From positions 418,686 to 482,685 of the forward strand of contig CAZBED010000002.1 of assembly GCA_964490845.1 (NCBI GenBank): a DNA stretch of 64,000 nt. The letters are read 5' to 3'. This document shows, piece after piece, positions 1 to 8,321 of this stretch. This DNA comes from JADJSS01 sp964490845. GTDB lineage: Bacteria; Bacteroidota; Bacteroidia; Chitinophagales; JADIYW01. The position numbers and the translations under genes were made by a program. Numbering within the stretch: the first letter of the stretch is position 1; each line of letters starts with the position of its first letter. A model generated the notes under the pieces. It was given only the letters and a program-made list of their open reading frames with translations. It ran no database searches and had not been told where the DNA came from.

Positions 1-741
1 TTGGTCACGAATCTGGTGAATGCGTGTCATATCCACCTCGTTAAAGGTGGTAAGCATCGCAGTTTCGTTTTTTACAGCCACCAAACGACGAGAAATCGTT
101 TTACGCATTCGTGTCATTTTTTCTACTCTTTCACTTCGTGAAAAGTTATTAGTCGATGGCCGATAGTCGATAGTTTTTTTCTCAGTTTTTTCTGCTATTG
201 TCGATGGGCTATCGACTATGGACTTTTCAGCTTTCAACGCGTCTTCTTTTGTAATTCTTCCATCCACGCCCGTGCCTTGGACATCAGTTGCACCTACGCC
301 TTTTTCTTCCAGTATCTTTTTAGCGGATGGGGAAGGTGTTCCGGAGGCATAAGTCTTTTGGACGATGGACGATGGTTGATTGTCAATAGTTTCTTTTTTA
401 TCGTTCTCAATTTTCTCCACCACTATCGACTGTAGACCATTGACTGCGGACAGATTTTCTTCTTTTTTCTGTGGACTGTCAACCGTGGGTTGTGGACTTT
501 TTGCATCTGTATTAATGTATGCCACCAAACCGCCAATTTTGATGTCATCACCTTCTTTTGCAATGCGGGTAATGACGCCGGCCACTTCGGCAGGCATCTC
601 AAAGGTGGCTTTATCGGATTCAAATTCTGCCAGCGGCTGATCCAGTTTTACATAGGCGCCATCTTCCACTAACCAGGCTGCCAGCGTTACTTCTGTAACG
701 GATTCCCCGATGGTTGGTACTTTTATTTCTACTTTGCTCAT
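1..741 (-). CDS. sucB: Dihydrolipoamide succinyltransferase (2-oxoglutarate dehydrogenase E2), partial
   Basis: E2 core of the 2-oxoglutarate dehydrogenase complex, which transfers succinyl groups from E1 to CoA through a lipoyl arm. The ATG is at 741 and the reading frame runs off the left edge, so 247 codons are visible. Residues 1-77 form a lipoyl domain with the lipoylation motif ESDKATFEMP (Lys44). A peripheral-subunit (E3-binding) domain follows, with ASGTPSPSAKKILEEKG and GTGVDGRITKEDAL, and then the start of the catalytic acyltransferase domain (MTRMRKTISRRLV). The catalytic His is beyond the edge. The linkers on both sides of the E3-binding domain are unusual because they are coded by blocks of 7-nt repeats (see the repeat entry). 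sucA lies upstream on the same strand with a lipoprotein gene in between. Confidence 0.93.
   Translation of the reverse strand, partial: MSKVEIKVPTIGESVTEVTLAAWLVEDGAYVKLDQPLAEFESDKATFEMPAEVAGVITRIAKEGDDIKIGGLVAYINTDAKSPQPTVDSPQKKEENLSAVNGLQSIVVEKIENDKKETIDNQPSSIVQKTYASGTPSPSAKKILEEKGVGATDVQGTGVDGRITKEDALKAEKSIVDSPSTIAEKTEKKTIDYRPSTNNFSRSERVEKMTRMRKTISRRLVAVKNETAMLTTFNEVDMTRIHQIRDQ
152..498. repeat. Five blocks of degenerate heptanucleotide repeats inside the sucB linker
   Basis: Five short arrays with an exact 7-nt period lie at 152-174, 200-223, 361-388, 423-451 and 471-498. Examples are GTCGATG GCCGATA and GACGATG GACGATG. The units are variants of G-T/A-C-G/A-A-T-G and its complement. 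They are read in frame without stops as hydrophilic stretches such as TIDYRPST, SIVDSPST and TIDNQPSS in the flexible linkers of E2. Similar 7-nt periodic sequence occurs between genes around tig in this window, so this looks like a dispersed repeat family tolerated in a linker. The period is directly visible; the mobility of the element is inference. Confidence 0.8.
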
Positions 742-802
742 TTTACTTTTTTATTTTACTAACTAAGAATCTTCAGATGAATGAAAAATAATTCAATATG
801 TG

Positions 803-1444
803 TTAATATGCTTTTATCTTTAATGTTTCTAGTGGAGTTAAATTATAAGTAGATTCTAACAGTATTAGGTTTCTAATACCTCTAGAAACATCATCTTGAA
901 CTCGAAACTTAAACCATGTGTAATGATGTTTTGTACTATTAAAGCTGTTATCCATACATGAAATATAGAAAGTGTTATCGGTTGTATCAACTTTATCCAT
1001 GTCAAATTTATATATTTCTCCGGCAGGATTGGAGTTGAATATTTCTTTAGGATCTTCTAATTCGTTTATAAAGTCATCTAACTTAATAGTGTCATTTAAT
1101 TTATAAGTTTTAAAATAGTAAAAGGCAAGATATAAAGGATAATACGCAAAATAATAATTAGTAAGTGAGCCAATCGTAAATGAAGTATGATTGTCATACT
1201 TAATCTTGGAGTAGATTCCTATTATATCATTATTGTTGTCATTGTCTAAATCATAGTAAATAGTATCTATTTTTGTTGTATCCTGAAAAGGAGCAAGACC
1301 ATATATTACATTTATCTTAAAAGTGTCATTGTAAATATTATGAATCAATGTTGTTGATGTGTTGATTTCTTTCTTACATGCAATAATATAATGTGCAAAT
1401 AGTATTAAAGCAAGTATGTAGTATGTGTTTTTAACTTTTCTCAC
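803..1444 (-). CDS. Hypothetical lipoprotein between sucA and sucB
   Basis: A 213-residue protein that I do not recognise. It has a lipoprotein signal peptide: a basic start, a hydrophobic stretch and the lipobox YIIAC with the lipid Cys at residue 23, followed by KK. The mature part is rich in Asn, Asp, Tyr and Thr and contains an acidic DLDNDNNNDIIG stretch. The gene is clearly more AT-rich than sucA and sucB on either side, in base composition and codon choice. It starts 11 nt after the sucA stop and ends 61 nt before the sucB ATG, so it is probably co-transcribed. Its position inside an otherwise conserved gene pair suggests a later insertion. Confidence 0.75.
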   Translation of the reverse strand: MRKVKNTYYILALILFAHYIIACKKEINTSTTLIHNIYNDTFKINVIYGLAPFQDTTKIDTIYYDLDNDNNNDIIGIYSKIKYDNHTSFTIGSLTNYYFAYYPLYLAFYYFKTYKLNDTIKLDDFINELEDPKEIFNSNPAGEIYKFDMDKVDTTDNTFYISCMDNSFNSTKHHYTWFKFRVQDDVSRGIRNLILLESTYNLTPLETLKIKAY

Positions 1445-1455
1445 ATTAAAATTTT

Positions 1456-4215
1456 TTATCCAAACGCCAGTTCTACCAGTGCTTTCTGTTCTTTCTCATG
1501 CAACTTGCTGAAACCGGTCGCAGGAGATGCGGCCTGTGGCCGCGCAATACATTGCAAGTATTTAGCTTTCGTGTAATTCAGTAACAGGAAACTGTATGCG
1601 CCCATATTAATGGGTTCTTCCTGTACCCAATAAAAGGAAGCCTTACTGTATTTTTTAATGACGGCATCCAGTTGTTTATCTGCCACCGGATACAATTGCT
1701 CTACGCGCACAATGGCAATATCCTTGCGGTTATCCACCTCTTTTTTCGCCATTAAGTCATAATAGATTTTACCGGTGCAGAACAGAACCTTCTTCACTTT
1801 ACCCGCTTCATCCGTGTCATCATCATCTATCACTTCCTGAAATTTACCTTCATAAATCTTAGAAATGGAATCGATGCATTTCGGATGCCGTAACAAGGAC
1901 TTCGGCGACATATTAATCAGCGGCTTTCTGAATGACCAGTTTAACTGTCTGCGCAAAGCGTGGAAGAAGTTGGCCGGAGAGGTGATGTTAGTCACCACCA
2001 TATTCAACTCCCCGCACAATTGCAGGAAACGTTCCAGGCGTGCGGAACTGTGTTCCGGTCCGGCGCCTTCATAACCATGAGGCAGTAATAATACCAGGCC
2101 GCTCTGGCGGTTCCATTTCGTCTCACAGGATGCGATGAACTGGTCGATGATAATCTGCGCTCCATTGTCAAAGTCGCCGAATTGCGCTTCCCATATCGTG
2201 AGCGGTGCCGGAGAGGGCAGAGAATAGCCAAACTCAAATCCCAATACACCGTATTCCGATAAGTGGGAATTATAGATATGGAAGGTTCCTTGTTTCCCGT
2301 CTTCAGCAATATGATTTAGCCGGTTATATTCTTCATTGGTCACCTCATCATACAAACAGGCATGACGATGAGAGAAAGTACCGCGTTTCACATCTTCGCC
2401 GCTCAGCCTTACATCTTTTCCTTCCAGGAGGATGGAGCCATACGCCATCAGCTCTGCTGCTGCCCAGTCAACCGTATGATTTTCGCGCATCATGACTCGT
2501 CTCTGGTCCAGATATTGCTGAATTTTTTTCAGCGGACGAAATCCTTCTGGAACTTTTATTAGCGCTTTAATGATTTTTACTAAATCGTCTTTAGATATTT
2601 TAGTTTCCGGTGAACAATCAAAATCATCCTGTCCGGCTTTGCGCAAAGCCTGCCATGCCAGTTCTGTGGATTGTGGTTTGTATTTTTTCTCCTGCTGTTT
2701 GTAATCGTTCAATCGTGCCTGGAGTTCTGCCCAGAATTCTTCTTCCATTTTTTTTGCAAACTCCGCTTCCGCCATGCCCCAGTCGTAGAGTTTTTTCTGA
2801 TATAAATCCCGAACGCCGGTATGGTCTTTGATGATCTTATACATCTGCGGCTGTGTATAAGACGGGTCGTCGCCTTCATTATGTCCCCATTTTCTGTAAC
2901 AGACCATATCAACAAAAACATCTTTATTAAATCGCTGACGGTATTCTGCCGCCAATTCCGCTACGTAAGTAACGCACTCGACATCATCGCCGTTTACATG
3001 AAATACAGGTGCCTGAATCGTAGAGGCAATGGAGGTGCAATAGTTGGATGTACGTGCATCATCAAAGTCGGTGGTGAAACCAATCTGGTTGTTGATGACA
3101 AAATGAATGGTACCGCCAACTGTATAACCTTTAAGTGACTGCATTTGCAGCACTTCATACACGATGCCTTGTCCTGCTACAGCTGAGTCGCCGTGGATGG
3201 TGATGGGTAGAATTCTGTCGTAATCAGAGTTGTAGATAGCGTCTGCCTTTGCCCTGCAAAATCCCTGTACAACGGGGTTAACAGCCTCGAGGTGGGATGG
3301 ATTCGGAAGCAATTTGATATAGACTTCTTTACCATCCATGGTTTCATATTGCGAAGAATAGCCCAAATGGTATTTTACGTCGCCGGTGCCGGAAGAGAAA
3401 TCGTTCGGTGCAATACCTTCGAATTCTGAAAAAACCTGTTCGTAAGTCTTACCGACGATATTACACAATACATTCAAACGACCGCGATGCGCCATGCCAA
3501 TCACCACTTCCTGAACTCCGTGATTAGCTGCTACATTAAACATAGCATCTAAAGCAGGGATGGTGGATTCGCCGCCTTCTAAAGAAAATCGCTTTTGCCC
3601 GATATATTTGGTGCCTAAGAATTTTTCCAATACTTCACTTTCATTGAGTTTGGAAAGTATCCTTTTTTTCTTCTCAATGGGATGTTCATAGGCAATATAG
3701 CCTTGTTCAATCTGTTCGCGCAGCCATGCTCTTTCATCGCGGTTCAGCACGTAGTTGTATTCCCATCCGATAGTGCGGCAGTATATCTGTTTCAATCTGG
3801 CTATAATGGTACTCAGTTTTGCTTTGCCGATTCCGATTTCTTTACCTGCATGGAATTCCGTTTCTAAATCTGACTCATCCAACCCGAAAAAATGCAGTTC
3901 GAGGTCGGCATGCCTGTCTCTTCTGGGGCGCAGCGGGTTGGTATTAGCCAGCAGGTGTCCTTTATTGCGGTAGCCGCTGATAAGTTTCAGTACTTTGAAT
4001 TCTTTGGGGGAAACAACATCTCCAGTGAGTGTTGAAACGGCAGTATTGTCAGCTTCAATTGCTTTGCCATTTTGCCCGAATTTATACGCTAAATCAAACC
4101 CTGCAAAGAATTTTCGCCATTCCGGATCAATTGAGTTGGGGTCTTTTTGGTAATCTTGATATTGAGCGTCAATAAAACTGGGATGAGCATTGGAAAGTAT
4201 CGAAAAATCGTCCAT
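1456..4215 (-). CDS. sucA: 2-oxoglutarate dehydrogenase E1 component
   Basis: Thiamine-diphosphate-dependent E1 of the TCA-cycle 2-oxoglutarate dehydrogenase complex; it decarboxylates 2-oxoglutarate and succinylates the E2 lipoyl arm. It has 919 residues, the usual length. The N-terminal E2-interaction segment is present (NAHPSFIDAQYQDYQKDP). The active-site block AHRGRLNVL is near residues 242-250, and HGDSAVAGQG and NNQIGFTT follow in the thiamine-binding domain. The segment CYRKWGHNEGDDPSYTQP is typical of OdhA/SucA. The C-terminal transketolase-like domain ends in VEQLYPVADKQLD and WVQEEPINMGAY. It is the first gene of the minus-strand group leading to the lipoprotein and sucB. Confidence 0.97.
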   Translation of the reverse strand: MDDFSILSNAHPSFIDAQYQDYQKDPNSIDPEWRKFFAGFDLAYKFGQNGKAIEADNTAVSTLTGDVVSPKEFKVLKLISGYRNKGHLLANTNPLRPRRDRHADLELHFFGLDESDLETEFHAGKEIGIGKAKLSTIIARLKQIYCRTIGWEYNYVLNRDERAWLREQIEQGYIAYEHPIEKKKRILSKLNESEVLEKFLGTKYIGQKRFSLEGGESTIPALDAMFNVAANHGVQEVVIGMAHRGRLNVLCNIVGKTYEQVFSEFEGIAPNDFSSGTGDVKYHLGYSSQYETMDGKEVYIKLLPNPSHLEAVNPVVQGFCRAKADAIYNSDYDRILPITIHGDSAVAGQGIVYEVLQMQSLKGYTVGGTIHFVINNQIGFTTDFDDARTSNYCTSIASTIQAPVFHVNGDDVECVTYVAELAAEYRQRFNKDVFVDMVCYRKWGHNEGDDPSYTQPQMYKIIKDHTGVRDLYQKKLYDWGMAEAEFAKKMEEEFWAELQARLNDYKQQEKKYKPQSTELAWQALRKAGQDDFDCSPETKISKDDLVKIIKALIKVPEGFRPLKKIQQYLDQRRVMMRENHTVDWAAAELMAYGSILLEGKDVRLSGEDVKRGTFSHRHACLYDEVTNEEYNRLNHIAEDGKQGTFHIYNSHLSEYGVLGFEFGYSLPSPAPLTIWEAQFGDFDNGAQIIIDQFIASCETKWNRQSGLVLLLPHGYEGAGPEHSSARLERFLQLCGELNMVVTNITSPANFFHALRRQLNWSFRKPLINMSPKSLLRHPKCIDSISKIYEGKFQEVIDDDDTDEAGKVKKVLFCTGKIYYDLMAKKEVDNRKDIAIVRVEQLYPVADKQLDAVIKKYSKASFYWVQEEPINMGAYSFLLLNYTKAKYLQCIARPQAASPATGFSKLHEKEQKALVELAFG

Positions 4216-4365
4216 ATTAAATTAATATTAATCAGGTTGCAAATATCGTGGTTTTAAGAGGAAAATGCCATTAAAAAGCGTTATTTTCTTATTGTATAAT
4301 TCGTAATTCGGATAAAAAGTTTACAATTAACCTAAAATTCACTTTTTTTATTATAAACCTTTGAG

Positions 4366-4373
4366 TATCTTTG
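4366..4373 (+). promoter_or_regulatory. Bacteroidota-type -7 element for rpsT
   Basis: TATCTTTG matches the Bacteroidota -7 consensus TAnnTTTG exactly and lies 18 nt before the rpsT ATG. The -33 region, about 20 nt upstream, is only a T-run. Transcription should start near 4380, giving a very short leader. Confidence 0.65.
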
Positions 4374-4391
4374 CACACTCAAATAAAAAAA

Positions 4392-4649
4392 ATGGCACAT
4401 CATAAATCGGCTAAGAAAAGAATCAGACAAACCACTAAACGCAGACTGGAAAACCGTTACTACGGTAAAACGACCAGAAATGCTTTACGTAAGTTTTTAG
4501 GATTATCGGATAAAGGTGAAGCTGAAAAAACAATGTCATCTGTAGTGGCAATGGTAGATAAACTGGCTAAAAGAAATCAAATCCACAAAAACAAGGCAGG
4601 TCACCTGAAATCAGAAGTGATGAAACACTTGAACGCGTTGAAAAAATAA
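4392..4649 (+). CDS. rpsT: 30S ribosomal protein S20
   Basis: Small-subunit ribosomal protein S20, which binds 16S rRNA early in assembly. It has 85 residues and is highly basic. The family start MAHHKSAKKRIRQTTKRR is present, as is a C-terminal helix containing HKNKAGHLKSEVMKHLNAL. The ATG at 4392 was chosen over an upstream in-frame TTG because it gives the canonical N-terminus and lies just after the promoter. A hairpin terminator follows the stop at once, so it is monocistronic. Confidence 0.97.
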   Translation: MAHHKSAKKRIRQTTKRRLENRYYGKTTRNALRKFLGLSDKGEAEKTMSSVVAMVDKLAKRNQIHKNKAGHLKSEVMKHLNALKK

Positions 4650-4678
4650 TTTCCTCCATTTTATGGAAAATGAATGAC

Positions 4679-4713
4679 TGGTGTATCTCAATGGTACACC
4701 AATTTTTATTTTA
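4679..4713 (+). terminator. Rho-independent terminator of rpsT
   Basis: A perfect 7-bp stem, TGGTGTA (4679-4685) with TACACCA (4695-4701), has a 9-nt loop and is followed by the T-rich tract ATTTTTATTTTAT. It ends at the start of radC. Confidence 0.75.
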
Positions 4714-5411
4714 TGTATTCAGAATTCACGAAACTTACCATCAAACACTGGGCAGAGGAAGACCGTCCGCGTGAAAAATTTCTGATGAAGGGAAGACATA
4801 GTTTATCCGATGCCGAATTGCTGGCCATTATTATTGGTTCCGGTAACACAGAACTGTCTGCCGTGGAGCTTTCCCGTCAGATTCTGGCAACTGTCAATAA
4901 TGATTTGTTTGAATTAGGCAGAAAACCGATTGACTATTTGATGCAATTTAAAGGCATTGGCGAAGCAAAAGCAATATCTATTGCGACAGCGCTGGAGCTT
5001 GGGAGAAGGAGAGCCGAGGCGGAAGTAAAACCTAAAGACAAAATTGTATCACATAGAACGGCCTTCGAAATGTTGTCACCCTTTATGTCAGACTTGCTGC
5101 ACGAAGAATTCTGGATAATTTGCCTGAACCGGAATAACCGCTATATCTCCAAACATAAAATCAGCAGCGGCGGCATATCCGGCACTGTGGCCGATATGAA
5201 AATGATTTTTAATGTGGCCGTCAAAGAACTGGCCAGCGCCATTATTCTCTGTCATAATCATCCTTCTGGCAACCTTCAGCCGAGTGAACCGGATAAGCAG
5301 TTAACACGCAAAGCGGTGGAGGTTGGTAAACTGTTGGACGTGACGGTGTTAGATCATATCATCATCGCACACAAAGATTATTATAGTTTTGCAGACAATT
5401 TATTACTATAA
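4713..5411 (+). CDS. radC: RadC family JAMM-domain protein
   Basis: RadC (UPF0758) protein of 232 residues. The N-terminal half has a helix-hairpin-helix region (MQFKGIGEAKAISIATALELGRR). The C-terminal half is an MPN/JAMM metalloprotease-like domain with HNHPSGNLQPSEPD, the HxH...D zinc motif. Function is unsettled; the name comes from an early link to DNA repair, and the family is widespread. The ATG at 4713 gives the conserved start IKHWAEEDRPREKFL; an upstream in-frame ATG at 4674 would run through the rpsT terminator and is less likely. Confidence 0.9.
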   Translation: MYSEFTKLTIKHWAEEDRPREKFLMKGRHSLSDAELLAIIIGSGNTELSAVELSRQILATVNNDLFELGRKPIDYLMQFKGIGEAKAISIATALELGRRRAEAEVKPKDKIVSHRTAFEMLSPFMSDLLHEEFWIICLNRNNRYISKHKISSGGISGTVADMKMIFNVAVKELASAIILCHNHPSGNLQPSEPDKQLTRKAVEVGKLLDVTVLDHIIIAHKDYYSFADNLLL

Positions 5412-5494
5412 ACAGGTTCATAGTTCGGTTAAAATGATGACTATTGTCATAAATTTTCATGATGAATATCCTGTTTTTAATGATTGAGGAGGTT

Positions 5495-5502
5495 TAGCTT
5501 TG
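5495..5502 (+). promoter_or_regulatory. Bacteroidota-type -7 element before the 5517 lipoprotein
   Basis: TAGCTTTG fits TAnnTTTG and lies 14 nt before the ATG at 5517. The -33 position holds a T-rich sequence and not a clear TTG, so support is moderate. Confidence 0.45.
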
Positions 5503-5516
5503 ATAAAAAATTAAAC

Positions 5517-6188
5517 ATGAAAATAATAAGGAATAATTTGATGATGTTGCTGCTAGTACTTACAGCAATCTCCTGTACCAAGGAAGGCGGCAAACTCGGC
5601 GGAAGTACCGATTTGGATTTGACAAAAGTAGACGGCAGTGATTTCGTCGTTTATGCTGCCAGTTCCGGCGTCGATTTTCCAATCATCCATGCCAATGTTC
5701 TATCCAATAACTCAGGAGATGTGACATTCAGAATCACGCTTGACTTTACAGGGCATCCCGATTCAGCCATTTTGGTTCCATTAATTCCTGCGTATCTTAA
5801 AGATGCGCAAAACAGGGTGTTTCATGATGTTAAATTGCGCTTCACTTCACAAGGCATACAGGATTATGAAGAAAATTCAGGTGACAATCCATTTACTATT
5901 GTAAAGTATGATGCTAACGTTGGGGATAAATATATTTTTACCACAAGTAACGGCAAGACACTGACAAGAACGGTTACAGAAAGAACAGATTCTGATGATT
6001 GGCCATTTACGATGTTTTATATAAAAACCATCAAGGTGGAGCAAACCGAATTCAGTGATATTTGGGACTCAGTGATTGAAAAGCTGGTTTTCAGAGCAAA
6101 TCATAAATTTGGATTAGTTTATATAGAAGCAACCTTAAAAAATGGTAAGGTAATTAAAGTCGATATCGTACCATGGCACATGGTATAA
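5517..6188 (+). CDS. Hypothetical lipoprotein
   Basis: A 223-residue protein with a clear lipoprotein signal: MKIIRNN, a hydrophobic LMMLLLVL core and the lipobox TAISC, then TKEGGK. The mature part looks like a beta-rich globular domain and has no motif I recognise. The start at 5517 was preferred over the in-frame ATG at 5484 because it places the signal peptide at the N-terminus and sits correctly behind the -7 element. A long perfect hairpin follows the stop. It appears to be transcribed alone. Confidence 0.75.
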   Translation: MKIIRNNLMMLLLVLTAISCTKEGGKLGGSTDLDLTKVDGSDFVVYAASSGVDFPIIHANVLSNNSGDVTFRITLDFTGHPDSAILVPLIPAYLKDAQNRVFHDVKLRFTSQGIQDYEENSGDNPFTIVKYDANVGDKYIFTTSNGKTLTRTVTERTDSDDWPFTMFYIKTIKVEQTEFSDIWDSVIEKLVFRANHKFGLVYIEATLKNGKVIKVDIVPWHMV

Positions 6189-6218
6189 TTTCATTCTATT
6201 AACTAATCGGATTCATAC

Positions 6219-6252
6219 ATAATCAGAAGGGTTGTACAGCCCTTCTGATTAT
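6219..6252. terminator. 13-bp perfect hairpin, probable bidirectional terminator
   Basis: ATAATCAGAAGGG (6219-6231) and its exact complement (6240-6252) enclose an 8-nt loop. It lies 31 nt after the 5517 lipoprotein stop and 11 nt beyond the stop of the opposing efflux-protein remnant. It therefore sits where a shared terminator for two convergent genes would be. A U-tract is weak on both sides. Confidence 0.6.
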
Positions 6253-6263
6253 ATAAATTACGG

Positions 6264-6440
6264 CTATCTCCAACCACCGCCTAAGCCTTTATAGATATTC
6301 ACTACGGCGTTCAACTGCTGTTTTTTGGTTTCAATCAGATCCAATTTGGTTTCCAATGCGTCACGCTGAGTCATTAAGACTTCGAAATAATCTGCACGTG
6401 CGGAGGTAAACAGGTCATTGGCTACAAGTAGTGTCTCAGG
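6264..6440 (-). pseudogene. C-terminal remnant of a NodT/TolC-family efflux outer-membrane factor
   Basis: Reading leftwards from 6440 gives 58 codons to a TAG at 6264-6266. They include FTSARADYFEVLMTQRDALE and end NAVVNIYKGLGGGWR. This matches the conserved C-terminus of RND-pump outer-membrane lipoproteins of the NodT/CusC type, which form the outer-membrane channel of tripartite efflux pumps. Similarity stops at about 6440; a few codons further (6462-6464) there is an in-frame stop, and there is no start codon. The rest of the gene and its pump partners are absent, so this is a deletion remnant. The family assignment is from recognition of the conserved tail. Confidence 0.8.
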
Positions 6441-6561
6441 TTGAATAATTACTATGTAATGTCATTTTTTAGGCGGTAAAATTTACATTGAGATACTACG
6501 AAATAACCATATAAAACGACTTTAATTAACTCAATCGCAATATCTTATATACATTAGCACG

Positions 6562-6592
6562 TTGTAACATTCATCGAATCAGCGTATCTTCG
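6562..6592 (+). promoter_or_regulatory. Promoter of the DEAD-box helicase gene
   Basis: TTG (6562-6564), a 20-nt spacer and TATCTTCG (6585-6592) form a near-consensus Bacteroidota promoter with one mismatch in the -7 element. It is 27 nt before the ATG at 6619. Confidence 0.6.
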
Positions 6593-6618
6593 CAGTTCAT
6601 TATTAATAACTATTTTTT

Positions 6619-8319
6619 ATGGAAGGATTCAGAGCCTTAGGATTAAGCGAAGATATTTTAGAAGCATTGGAAAAAAAAGGGTACGAAGTACCTACACCTA
6701 TTCAGGAGCAAACAATACCACTTTTACTAAACGGAAACTTAGATATTGTAGGACAGGCACAAACAGGTACCGGTAAAACGGCTGCATTCGGATTGCCGAT
6801 ATTAGAACGATTTGACCCCACTCAAAGAAGTGTACAGGCTTTGGTACTGGCACCAACCCGAGAATTAGCCATTCAGACGGCGGAAGAAATAAAAAGCTTT
6901 AAGGGTTCAAAGAGAATCTGGATAACTACCGTCTATGGAGGTGCGCCTATCAGCTCACAGATGCGCGAACTGGAAAAAGGAACGCATGTGGTGGTTGGAA
7001 CGCCCGGCCGTGTGATTGATTTGATTGAACGAAAAAAATTAATACTCGATGAAGTCAAATACGTGGTTTTGGATGAAGCAGATGAGATGCTCAATATGGG
7101 ATTCATTGACGACATCGAGTTGATTTTAAAATCTTGCGCAACAGAAAGACGGATGTTGCTGTTTTCCGCTACCATGCCTGACAGGATTTTATCATTGGCG
7201 AAACGTTACATGGGAAAGTTCAATATGGTACAGATAGCCAAACAGGAAATCACCAATATCAATATTGACCAGTCTTATTTTGAAGTACCGGACAGAGATA
7301 AGTTTGATGCCCTGTGCCGTGTGCTGGATATCGAAGAAGATTTTTACGGCATTATTTTCTGCAATACAAAAGCGGAAGTAGTAGAAATTTCTAACCACCT
7401 GAATGATAAGGGCTATACAACAGACGCCTTGCACGGTGACATTCAGCAAAACCTTAGAGAAAAAGTCGTCAAACAATTTAAGACCAATAAGTTTGGTGTG
7501 TTGGTGGCAACAGACGTGGCAGCGAGAGGGATTGATATTTCCGACCTGACACATGTTATCAACTACGGATTGCCTCAGGATCCTGAAAGTTACGTTCACC
7601 GAATCGGACGCACGGGCCGTGCCGGTAAATTAGGTAAAGCCATCGCCATCATTTCTCCTTCCGAAAAAAGAAAACTGATGTTTGTGGAAAGGATTGCCAA
7701 ATCCAAAATGAAAAAAGGAAAATTGCCGGATGCGAATGATATGGTGAAAATAAAAACGCGTCGTCTGACCGAGCATATTGAAACTATTGTTGGTACAGAA
7801 CATTACAGTGAGTACATAGACCTGGCATCACAGATTTTGGGAGAAACAGAACCGCAGGTTATTGTGGCGGCATTAATTAAACACTTTGCGAAAGATGAAT
7901 TGAATCCGAAAGCCTATAAACAGATTAAAGAATCGGTTAAAGAAGAATTTGGAGGAAGGGGTGACCGCTTCGGCAGCCGGGACAGAAGGGATGACAGAGG
8001 CGGCCGACGGGACGACAGAAGAAGTGACAGTCGCCGTGACAGCAGGGAAGGAGCGCCACGCAGAAGGAATTCATCATCAACACGCTTGTTTTTTGCAAAA
8101 GGCAGAGTGGATGGAATGACGCCACGATTGTTGCTGGAAGAACTAAATAAAAATGCCGGTATCGAATCCAGAAGAATTGATGATATCAGGATACTGGATA
8201 ATTTTTCTTTCTTCGCGACCAGCAGTGATGATGCGGAACAGATTTTAGCTGTATACAAACGCAATAAGGGAGCGGGGAAACCGATGGTTGACCGTGCCCG
8301 AGAACGAGAAGACAGATAG
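6619..8319 (+). CDS. DEAD-box RNA helicase with DbpA-type RNA-binding domain
   Basis: ATP-dependent RNA helicase, 566 residues, of the DeaD/CsdA type, which helps ribosome assembly and RNA unwinding, often at low temperature. All core motifs are visible: Q motif with PTPIQ, AQTGTGKT (motif I), PTRELA, TPGR, DEAD, SAT, HGDIQQ, ATDVAARGID and HRIGRTGRAG. An RGG-like Arg/Asp/Gly-rich stretch at about 445-485 follows the helicase core. The C-terminus, from TRLFFAKGRVDGMTPRLLL, is a DbpA RNA-binding domain. It runs convergently into the DUF3570 gene with only 2 nt between the stops and no terminator visible. Confidence 0.95.
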   Translation: MEGFRALGLSEDILEALEKKGYEVPTPIQEQTIPLLLNGNLDIVGQAQTGTGKTAAFGLPILERFDPTQRSVQALVLAPTRELAIQTAEEIKSFKGSKRIWITTVYGGAPISSQMRELEKGTHVVVGTPGRVIDLIERKKLILDEVKYVVLDEADEMLNMGFIDDIELILKSCATERRMLLFSATMPDRILSLAKRYMGKFNMVQIAKQEITNINIDQSYFEVPDRDKFDALCRVLDIEEDFYGIIFCNTKAEVVEISNHLNDKGYTTDALHGDIQQNLREKVVKQFKTNKFGVLVATDVAARGIDISDLTHVINYGLPQDPESYVHRIGRTGRAGKLGKAIAIISPSEKRKLMFVERIAKSKMKKGKLPDANDMVKIKTRRLTEHIETIVGTEHYSEYIDLASQILGETEPQVIVAALIKHFAKDELNPKAYKQIKESVKEEFGGRGDRFGSRDRRDDRGGRRDDRRSDSRRDSREGAPRRRNSSSTRLFFAKGRVDGMTPRLLLEELNKNAGIESRRIDDIRILDNFSFFATSSDDAEQILAVYKRNKGAGKPMVDRAREREDR

Positions 8320-8321
8320 TA

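Noticed and set aside
152..498. CRISPR array in the repeat-rich sucB linker
   Set aside because: The units are 7 nt with no spacers and there are no cas genes; the region codes for protein.
7914..8264. A 116-codon minus-strand frame opposite the helicase tail
   Set aside because: It mirrors the Arg/Gly-rich and DbpA coding region in another frame and reads as low-complexity Leu/Ser.
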